Of a stretch of 64,000 nucleotides of DNA, positions 55,005-64,000 are shown piece by piece (the first letter of the stretch is position 1; the number at the start of each line of letters is the position of its first letter). The position numbers and the translations under genes are program-made. Location: the NCBI GenBank assembly GCA_003049485.1, contig PYST01000068.1, forward strand, positions 1 to 64,000, written 5' to 3'. This DNA comes from Ophioceras dolichostomum. Taxonomy: Eukaryota > Ascomycota > Sordariomycetes > Magnaporthales > Ophioceraceae. The notes beneath the pieces are model-generated. The model saw only the letters and a program-made list of their open reading frames with translations, was not told the origin of the DNA and searched no databases.

Positions 55005-58000
55005 CTTGTTTTTTTTTTCTTTGTTGCGTCGTTTGTGCCCGACGAAGGAAGCGGCGTGTAAGTTCCCTACGAAGAGTTGGCGGTAGGGAAATAGTCGTTG
55101 TTTTTGGGTGTGCGGCAGTGAACGAGCGACTGAGGTGCCTGGGGAGGAAGGGAGGGGGAGAAGCCTCCTTCGAGAGCGTTCTTTCCGGCCGACCACCGCC
55201 GTAGATATACATATTTGGGAACCATTTGAGGTCCGGGGTCTTCCTGCGTCTTGCTTGGTTCCATAGGTTGGGCTGGGTGCCATGCAATACCATGCCATGC
55301 CATGTCCATGTGCGTACGCGGCGCACTTCACCATCCTAACCCCAGCTTGGTGGAGGGACCCTCACCCAGACAGGCCCATGTTCTCTCATCTCAGGTGTGC
55401 CGTACTCGGGATGTACTTCGGTTCCTCACTCCGTCGCAAACACTTTCCGTCTTCCTCTGTTTTTTTGTTTTTTTCTGCATACATACCAAGGTAGTACGTT
55501 CATGGAGGATGGGTCGCTCAAGGGTTGGCCCGCCTGGTTCGTTGCTACTCGAAGTCCCCATTCTTCTCCTAGTTCGGCCGACCGGTCTGGCAGCTTTTGC
55601 CTGCCTGCGATTGTCTGGTGCGAGGGAAGCCACTCTGGTGTTCTGGGCAATAATAGAGATGGGAAATAACATTGCGAATATTGCCCCCTCTACATACGGG
55701 TCCGCACTCCTCTTTGGCGATTGATGCTACCTTGTTCCGTCTTTTTCGCATTGAGACAGAAGTCCCTTGCCTCGGACCCTTGGCACACCCTGTCCACATT
55801 TGCCAAGTCTTTCCAACAACGTCTCTGCTGCCTCGCGGCGTGCAAGACAGCGTGCCTGTGAGTGGGGTGGAAAAGCTCGGAGGCTTGCAAGCTGTCTGCG
55901 AGCTGCCATGCCCTTTTCTCTTTTTTTGTCAGTGGTATGTCAGCGTGAACCGTGGGTCTGTCGAAACATTTGTCCGATCCTGCGTGTCTGGATATTCCAG
56001 CCGTGCTATAGAGATATGCACCGTCCCAAACCTCCTAACCGATGACCCAACAACCCGTCCGAGGTGCGTCCCCTACTATGGAGGTCGTTGTGGTACTTAC
56101 ACAGTATCAGCAGTAGCATTCAGCCAAAACAACTTCGCCAACTTTGCCCTCAAATGTTCCACGGACAGGCTGGTCGGTCGTTCGACTCAAATTGCCCCTT
56201 CCGGTCTGATTATTCTGGTTCCACCGAGTCCTGTTTTGCCCTGAAGATGCGTACGTTGCATGCGTCAAACGGTCCCGAGGACGCGGTTCAGGCCCGTCCA
56301 GGCCATTCGATATTTTCCCACAACATGCTATGTTGCTATGTTATGTACATGCTTTATGGTCCGCATTCCTAACACGGAGGTATTTCCAGCAGATATTGAT
56401 AAGTGCATATTGACCTGAGCTGCTGCTTGGGTTTTTGATTGCTCATGTTTTTTTTTGTTTTTTTTAGGGGAGAAAGGGGTACATGGGGGGCTCATCAAAC
56501 CTCGGAGGAGTTCCACTACCTGTCCTTGAGAAGGAGCTGGAGAAAACCCCCAAATCGCGTCGCAACTTGCCTGTCCAAGTCCTGTCATCTCCCCCAGAGC
56601 CCAGATGCCCAGAGGCCGCGCCCACATCATTGATGATTGATCTTGATCGAAGCCTTTCAAATCGTCTCTCAGACCACCAACTGCTCCCTGCCTCATCAAT
56701 GATGAATGCGTCAATCAATCTGGCATCTCCCCATCATTCCTGTTCTGTTTTGGTCTGTCCTGATCTATCGTCGTTAATCCAATCCCCCCGCTCACTAGCT
56801 GGCGAGTGGAACACGTCCCCCGCGTTTGTTCGGATTTTAGAGTTGATGGTTGGCGGCACGGCGATCCCTTTTTGGTGGCGTTCTGGGGCTCTGTTAAGTT
56901 TCTTCCGTCTGGGGCATGAGATTGACGAGCGATGGTTATTAGTAATCGCCATTGTGTGTATTTTGACTCGATTCCTTTCGTTGAGCCTGTCTGCAGTACA
57001 TAATAGCTGATTCTTGTTCTTTGCTTGTCACCTTCCGTGGTTGACGGTGTTTGATTTTGCTTCTTCCCATAGTGCATCATCCATAAAACAACGAACTATC
57101 GAGCTTGTTCGGACGTTTTCTCTCAAAGAGGGGGGAAGATGAGGCCCGCTGGACGGCTATTCTTTGGCACTGTCGCTCCCTCCTGTCGCAAGTGTCAAGG
57201 CAGGGGTGCGCAGGCATCGCAGGCCCTGTCATCATTGATGCAACGGCCATTGATTCCCCAGGGATCTGGCAGGGATCTGAGAGGGGATTCTTCCAGGGGG
57301 CCTTCCCCCTTCACCTGCCTGATCCGGGGTGAATTGTGGTCCCGTCCAAACCCAAGCGAACAGGGTGAGGCCATGGTTATTTCCACCCCTTGACATTTCC
57401 CTCCTTCCTTCTCTCTCACCGGAACGTGGGAAAATTCGGGGGATTGGGAGCAGAAGAGATAGCAGGAAAGTCGGCAAACAAAGGACACAGAACGGCCGGT
57501 AAGTGGGCGCAGTCCGTGCGGTTTATTTTATGGTCTTGATGATCCCAGTCGCGTCAACATCATCCCCTAAATCCCTTTCCTGGTCGGTGTGCTGCAGGCT
57601 CTGATCGCCAAATTGTCCGTGGCAGCCTTCTCGAATCGTTCTGGAACTGCGGCTTGCCAGTGATCGACAGTGACACACACACGCACGTACATACAAAGAG
57701 CGACGTGCATACGATATATACGTTCAAGGGATGGCTTATATTGTTGGTCCCGAAAGGAAGGACTCCTCGCTCGACAACACTCTATCGTGCCGTTGGTTTT
57801 AATTCTCTCCGCTTACGCAGGACGAAGACACGGGCACATGACCAAGCCCAGCACATTTGTGTACTACGTAGCACGACATAAAGCCGACGATCCGGAAATT
57901 CCTGTTCAACCGCTTTCCTCCCCGGGCGAAGGATTTCCCGTCATTTTGCCAGCGTGTTTAGCAAGATGTCTGTTGTGGAGGCAGAGCGAGGGGACTGACC

Positions 58001-60361
58001 GAAAAGGGAGCCATCAGAAATCGGGGGAGACAAACAGGTGGAGCGCGAGAAGCAAACCAGATTCGTCCTCTGCACGACTCACCTGAACCAAGCTCAAACA
58101 TCAATCATGATTCACCGCAAAAAGCCCAGCGCAAGCCGCTGTGGTGGAGCTTCAGGAGCTCAGGAGTCCGAGGAGGAGCTTCAAGACTTGGCCGGTTGCT
58201 CGGAGATGATCGAGGGTTGCAATGCATGAGACACTTTCTCTGGGCACCCACGAGGAGCGAGCCTCTGCCACGTGGGTAACGAGGAGCTAGCCAGAAGCAG
58301 CATCAGGCCACCCGCGAAGCCCATGCTGCCAAATGCAATTCAACTCTCAACTTCGAAGCGGCTTCATCAACCCGAACAGTCCAGGATGGACAGGATTGTC
58401 AACAACAACACCAACGACCAAAATCGCTCGGTCCCCCGAGAGAATACGGAACGAATATTGGCAAGTAAGATTATTTTTGCCCCGCAAGATATCCCTGCGA
58501 CCACGCGTGCGGCAAGGGACTTTTTTTGATACTGCAGTACTCTCCTATCTTTGGATCCTCGAAACCTCCAGGGGCGGCCTTTGCTTCTTCAATCTTCTTC
58601 TTCTCCTCCTTCTTTTTCACTTCACAGGCTGTCACAAGTCCTTCGCATGGCGCCGAGAGGGAACAATGCGGCTGGCCAGCAGTGGTTTGTGTCTCCCCCG
58701 CAGCATCTGAGCTGATTCACATTTACCCATAATGTGCTTGCGTTATTCGTATTCCGCGTCCGAAGAGCATTCATCCCATCTCAGGTTGTTGACCACCGCG
58801 CTGCGCGCTGCCTGTCTTCCTGTCTGCCTGCCGGACAGACAGGATGCTGGGCATGTCGAAATCCACCGCCACAGGAGACGCAACGGACCGGGGCTGGTCC
58901 TCCTCCCCTTCCCTCTCACCCTGCCCTCCCGGGCGTCCCGACAAGCCGACGCTTCTCGAAACCTTCTGCGCCCCTTGAGTCCCCATCGAGAGTCAGTGCG
59001 TTCCGCCTCTGCCACGCTGGGAATCATATTCTAATTATCCCACATCTCATCTGATTAGCGACGCCAGCCTCGGTATAGGCGCCGAGACAGCGAGGAGGAA
59101 GTGCATTGTGCTGTAAATACCACCGTTCCATTGCAACGTCCCGGTGACTGTTCGTATCTATTATGATATGACGAGCATGTTTGAGGATAACATGGCCGTC
59201 TATGCCAAGGACTTCAGCATTTCATCGAGACCCAGTAAACCCGCCTCTATGTTAGTCGAGTTGCTAAACAGGGAAAATAGCAACAAGTGAGCACAGTAGG
59301 TCCAAATCAGACCCAGGAAGACCGAAGGAGCTGCTTCCGTTGACCAATCGACCCGCCCAGGACCGGCGAGACCCACATATTCGGTCCCGACCTCTCTTCC
59401 TCCTCCGCGGTCATCCCCACAGTAATGGCGGTCAGGATGAGAAGACCGGCCGGGATGACGCCTGCGACCCGCCCGTGACCGCCAGACCTCAAAGGATTGG
59501 GGATCGATCGAGCACTATTTGGGGGTCGCTTCCACATGTCTGTCGCACCAGCTAGAATCTAAGATCTTTTATAAAGCTTGAGTAAGCGACTTGTGATTAC
59601 TAGTATGTGCGACTATGCCCCACGCCCTAACCCTCAAGTTCGATGCCAGACCGACAGCCCGGGCCAGGTGGACGAGCATAACGTTGCGAGAGAGTTTCTC
59701 AGCCGGAATGAAGACACGGGTTTCAAAACCGACGAGAGTAGCAAGACAACCTCGAAACACTATCTGCAACAGTAACTGCACAATTCCCCAGCTCCAGTGC
59801 ATAGGTAGGTACGTACCCTATGACTACTACTGGGGACCGACCCCAGTAGTAGTCACAGTGGCACAAAGCGGGCCGACCTCAAGCTGGCCAGGAAGTCCTC
59901 CAGCGTCCCTCCGGCCTAACCTCCGGCCAGACTGCTCGTCCATGAGAGAGAGCTGCGCAACAAACGTAGCCACTACAGTTATATGGAGCCCGAGTGACTC
60001 AAAATTTGCAAATCTACTACGGCGAGGATAGCTTTAAATCAGGATCGACGCAGCTCTTCATTAAGTGGCCAGAGTGCGTAGGCTAGAAAGTAGAGACCAT
60101 AATGACTGATGATTGGTAAGTTAGACGACCTGGCTCATGTCGGGTTGTCATATACTTACACATCGGAGACCCTAGAACCACCAGTAGGCGGCCGATCCAA
60201 GGTACTTCTAACTACCAAGTATATAGGTAGTAGCTCAATCGTATGAATAGATATTGACCAGAATGTTCTCTATTTACCAAACAATCTCCTTTTATCTCCC
60301 CCTCAGATATGATCGCTTTCCAGTGCCACTAACCAAGTCAACTCATCAAATCTTCGTAAAC
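55005..60361. other. Gene-poor 5.4 kb stretch
   Basis: I see no exon chain with a recognisable product. The longest frames (55672-56244 and 56483-57010, both plus) have no domain, signal or codon pattern of a gene. The left end should hold the GMC promoter and leader. T runs occur at 55010-55022 and 56449-56466. A perfect hairpin lies at 59821-59855. Confidence 0.55.
59821..59855. repeat. Perfect 15-bp inverted repeat (hairpin)
   Basis: TGACTACTACTGGGG (59821-59835) and its exact reverse complement (59841-59855) are separated by the five bases ACCGA. Read directly from the sequence. No gene boundary is evident beside it. Confidence 0.9.
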
Positions 60362-62046
60362 ATGTCATATCACCACCGAGACGCCTATGGCTCTGGCGGT
60401 TGGGACACACCAAGTCAACCCGCGTACGGAACGCCTTATTATCCGCCTACGACTCACCTTCCCGCTCATATCGTCCAGGTCGATCCTCCCCATATCGTCC
60501 AGGTCGATCCGCGGCATCCACCGAGTCAGTACGACCCGGCACAAGGCCAAGCCGGATATCCCGGGTACCCCGTCCCGGGGCCTCGGAGGAGGAGCACGCT
60601 GCATGATGTCGATGTACGAACGGTCACGCCACCAGCCGCGCGTCAGCATGCTGAACAGCATAGAGGAGGGGAAAGTAGGCGGCAGCCGTCCGACAGAAGA
60701 GAAGAAGAGAGGATGCTCAGAGAAATGGCACGCCTCCAACTAGAAGAGGAGGGTCCCAGAAGAGAGAAAAAGCACAGGAGGTCAGAGAGCCGTCGACGAC
60801 CACAACAGCAAGCGTATGGTCCGAGGGAAGACGACAGAGGCAGAGTCAGTAGACCACCACCCGTGATCCCCTTCCAAGGGACGAACCCAACCAGTCCCCG
60901 CCACCACCGCGGGAGGCCATCCGGACCGGCAGCCGGTGCACTTCAACCGAGCAGCAGCGCCAGCGCCAGCAACAGCCGACCAGCACCCGTAGCACAAGTA
61001 TCCCTCCCCGGCTTCACCGTCAGCGTAACCGGCATGCCGACGCCCCTCGACAAAAACGACCCGCTGTACCGCTGCGCGGCAGAATGCGTCGACGCCGCGC
61101 TGCGCATCCACGCCTCGGCCTGGGGCCAGCGGGTGCTCATGTCACACGTCGCAAAGGTGCTGCCCAACATGCAGGCGGAGATGGCGATGCAGGGCAAGAG
61201 CCCCCTGTACCTGCAGTACGACCCGCATCTCCGGAACATTGCCGGGTGGCTCGGCACCTGGCTGGCGGGCGCCCGGAAGTACTGGCCACCGGTGGAACTC
61301 GACCCGAACGAGCCCGACAACGCCGCCATCGTCACGGCGACGACCGCGGTGGTGCCGGGGTATGAGGCGTACAGGCCTCGGGATTATCATTTCAATACCA
61401 TCAAGTATCGTGTACGTCCGTCGTCATCATGCCTGTGTGCAGGTGCCACCAACCAGAACTAACCTAACCTAACCTAACCTACGACCTCGAACAAAACAGT
61501 TCATGAAAGCCATGGCCGAGGCCCGAACCTCCGAGGAGCGGTACTACTGGCAGTGGCACAACAGGGTGGTCGAGGCGCACGAGGCCATCCACGTGCTGTC
61601 GGTCTTCCTGACCGGCGACGCCAGCCCGGAGCCCAGCCAGCCGCACGCCACCGGCCAGGAGCCGGAGCTGGGCCTGTACTGGGAGGAGTGCTTCTTCGGG
61701 GGGCTCGTGACGTGGAAGTACAACGTGCCGGGCAGGAACTATCCCGTGCCCTACTTCGTGAAGACGCCCTCGATGAGGGTGGGCGAGATCAGCTTTGGTT
61801 ATGTCAAGGAGTGTGTTGACAGCCCTGAGAGTAAGTATCTACCTCTACCTACCTACCTAGGTACATACCTTCGTCACAGACAAACTGCCAACTGGCTGGC
61901 GCCCACATCCTCCATTATTCCTCCAACCCACCAGCTGGTCTTGATGAGAAGCGGACTCAGAAATTGTTTTACATGCATGGGCTGACCATTTGGAATCTCT
62001 TTCTCTTGCTTGAACAGACTTCCCCTCCAAGATCAGACTGAAGTAG
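60362..62046 (+). CDS. Fungal-specific protein with HEAIH (HExxH) motif, putative zincin-like
   Basis: Protein of 469 residues in three exons: 60362-61411, 61500-61830 and 62018-62046. Introns are 88 bases (phase 0, donor GTACGT) and 187 bases (phase 1, donor GTAAGT). The N-terminal half (about 1-225) is disordered: MSYHHRDAYGSGG, a duplicated HIVQVDP unit, Arg/Glu-rich REEERMLREMARLQLEEEG and Ser/Ala stretches. The C-terminal half is globular: LPGFTVSVTGMPTPLDKNDP, LYRCAAECVDAALRIHASA, MAMQGKSPLYLQYDPHLRN, GWLGTWLAGARKYWPP, RYYWQWHNRVVEAHEAIHVL, GLYWEECFFGG, and the C-terminus PENFPSKIRLK. His377, Glu378 and His381 form an HExxH motif, and Glu412 or Glu413 in YWEECFFGG could be a third zinc ligand. 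It resembles fungal hypothetical proteins with HExxH followed by YWE and FGG. Metalloprotease activity is inference. No signal peptide is seen. Confidence 0.82.
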
Positions 62047-63828
62047 ATACCCTACATACCCAAGGTGCCTAAATCGCGACGTCTTGACCGCTCCACAGAT
62101 ACCCAGGTAGTAGTAGTAATAATCACTTGCTGCTCAAATTATCAAACCCACCTTGCCTTGTTTCTCACAGTGACTGGGAAGCATCATCATGACTTAACAA
62201 CGATGCGGACATTCGACAGTTTCCAGGATCCTTCCAACCCGAAAGAAACTTTCAGGCCACAGGGAGGGACGGGACGCGCTGCATCCAGACAACAAACTCT
62301 CGGCAGGCAACGAGCCCGCCTCCGATGTTGAGAACACCGGCCAAGGAGAGTGGCTGGAGGACGGGACCCACATCATGTTTCCGGTCGGTCCAGTCCACAC
62401 ACGGGGTCACAGGCGCCGGGCCGGCTTTTTCATTGGGTACCTAGGTAGGTAGGTAGGTAGGTAGCTAGACTACCGCGTTCGTTAATGAATGGATTTATGT
62501 ACTCTGGATTTCAAGTTGAGCTGGGACCGCCCTGGCGGATGACGGAGTGGCGTGGTGCTGGCATGGTCGAGTATTGTGGTCCAACCGCATTATAATGCGA
62601 TCCTCCATCCTATTCCGTAGGTAGACTTATGGTAACTCGTAGTTGCTCAACGCTCAAGGAACGATCCGGCTTGACCGCTTGTGCTACGATGCGTTAATCA
62701 ACCGTAACACTGAGCCCTGTAGGGCGACTTAATCGCTGACCCGCGCGCGGAGTGCGTTTTATCTCTGACAGATCATAAATGAGTGGTGGCACGGGTCTGT
62801 AACTCTGGCTTGGCGACGGCCAACTCAATAAGTCGGTGGCATCGGGCCGCTCCTTGCTTCCTTTTAGCGCGTTACACTTCTAGCCAACAGGATGAGCATT
62901 TTATGTTCCTTTCGCATGCCACCAGGAAGGAGACCTCAATCCTTGGCAACACAACGCAGCGATATGCGCCAAAAGTAGTAGTATTTATTCCAGCCCTTTC
63001 ACCCGTCTGACTCACCACGGACTACATGAATTTCCTCGTGTGACCTCCCGGTAAGCCGGGCCTGCTAGGAGCGCCATCTAGCACAGGTGAATCTAATTTG
63101 TGTGAGGATGCGGTTACCCCACAAGAGAAGGTACTGTGCGCTGCGGTCGATTCCTTGTATTAGGGCTCACCTAACTCCACGACCGACGATTCGGGCCCCA
63201 GTCCCCCCTCACGAGCACCCTCAATGGCCAGAACCTAGCATTCTCGCTGGCTTAGATTCCACAACGTCCACACTATAACTGTATTATCGGGTCTCGGCCC
63301 TTTCGACCCGTTCCGTCGTCCCAGGCACGCCGCACGAGGGCCCGACGCTAGTCAGTCTACGGTGGCGCTGAAACCACACTGCTTCACGGGGGCTTGATTT
63401 TGATCCTTGATCGGCCGAGGCCGTACTCATGCAGCTAATGCAATACTAGCCAGCGTACAACCTTGATGTGTTAAGCAGTACTAGGAACGATGGCGCGAGT
63501 TAGAACATTCGTGGGAGCGGTCGTTGCCCCGTTGACTATTAGTATGTTTCGTAACGGAGGCGGCCATTGGGCCAGACGGATGAAGAGCTCGACGATGCGA
63601 TGAACTGGGCTCCAGGTCTGACTGACGTGGGCGTTTCAAAGCATAGTATCGCGCAGACACCGGACCAAATTTGGGCCTGCTCTATTTGCTATAAGAGCTT
63701 ATGGACAAGGCACCATCCAAGCATCACCTAAAACTGGCAGGTACTACACAACGAGTAGGATCTCGTGCCTTGAATTTGTCGAGGCATTCTTTAAAAGTCA
63801 CTTTCAGAGCACAGCACGAACTCTTGCC
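62047..63828. other. Intergenic between the two HExxH-family genes, no supported gene
   Basis: Contains a GGTA repeat around CCTAGG (62438-62464). Frames are short and domain-free. Confidence 0.5.
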
Positions 63829-64000
63829 ATGAGCGGCCACCACCCGAGCAACCGTTATGGGCATGACCCTTACGATACTTCTCATCAACCATCATCGTCC
63901 GGCACTCGGTATTATGCTAGCGCTAGCGTGAACCAACAGAGCTGGCAAGTTCCAGCTGAGTATGCGGCTGTTTATGGGTCTGCCTCTCGGCCGACAGCCT
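63829..64000 (+). CDS. Partial gene at the right edge, probable relative of the HEAIH gene
   Basis: Open from the ATG at 63829 to the end of the window (57 codons). It begins MSGHHPSNRYGHDPYDTSHQ and continues Ser/Tyr/Ala/Gln-rich. Its start aligns loosely with that of the gene at 60362 (both have MS-HH, a YG, then D/W-T and QP, then a YY), so it may be a tandem paralog. The domain-bearing part lies beyond the window, so family membership is only inferred. The upstream 80 bases are pyrimidine/A-mixed with no clear conserved promoter element. Confidence 0.5.
   Translation, partial: MSGHHPSNRYGHDPYDTSHQPSSSGTRYYASASVNQQSWQVPAEYAAVYGSASRPTA

Noticed and set aside
55672..57010. Two plus-strand frames (190 and 175 codons) considered as genes in the gene-poor stretch
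   Set aside because: No domain, no signal peptide, no matching exons; cannot be supported.
61461..61480. AACCT array considered as interstitial telomere repeat
   Set aside because: Fungal telomeres are usually TTAGGG; this unit is five bases and sits inside an intron.
1..64000. tRNA and 5S rRNA genes
   Set aside because: No B-box (GGTTCGANNCC-like) with matching A-box and acceptor stem, and no 5S-like block, was found on reading; a covariance-model scan would be decisive.

Overview
This window is nuclear DNA of a filamentous ascomycete (Pezizomycotina, most likely Sordariomycetes). Protein genes are split by short GT-AG introns with fungal branch sites (a perfect TACTAAC lies in the rib1 intron). 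Coding DNA is GC-rich. Regulatory proteins carry long Ser/Gly/His/Gln low-complexity stretches. Intergenic DNA is long, pyrimidine-rich and full of microsatellites. I saw no rRNA, tRNA, CRISPR array, prophage or intact transposon. Exon joins were worked out by hand from reading frame, splice signals and family conservation.

Layout. From 1 to 12.6 kb there is no gene I can support. From 12.6 to 15.4 kb (+) lies a large Zn(II)2Cys6 transcription factor, followed by another 5.8 kb without a supported gene. From 21 to 34 kb is a housekeeping block: an EFM3/FAM86-type eEF2 lysine methyltransferase (+), ribosomal protein S24 (+), a small secreted, possibly GPI-anchored protein (-), the SAGA subunit SGF29 (-), mannose-6-phosphate isomerase (+) and an ARF6-type GTPase (+). 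From 34.8 to 49 kb all genes are on the minus strand: the Mediator kinase SSN3/CDK8 (with a possible distant first exon at 38.0 kb), ARP2, GTP cyclohydrolase II (RIB1), a WW-domain/glycine-zipper protein and a Ser-rich protein whose frame continues past its stop codon.

From 50 to 64 kb the content is more accessory: a zinc-independent MDR oxidoreductase (-), a secreted five-exon GMC oxidoreductase (-), about 5.4 kb without a gene, then a fungal-specific gene with an HEAIH (HExxH) motif (+). The start of what looks like a relative of that gene runs off the right edge.

Functionally, SGF29 (SAGA) and SSN3 (Mediator) both act on RNA polymerase II transcription, S24 and EFM3 on translation, and ARP2 and ARF6 on actin and membrane traffic. 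PMI feeds GDP-mannose and cell-wall synthesis, and RIB1 starts riboflavin synthesis. The sequence does not show that any of these are co-regulated. The points most worth a second look are the HExxH gene pair at the right edge, the in-frame coding-like extension after the TGA of the Ser-rich gene, and the roughly 1.8 kb intron implied for SSN3.
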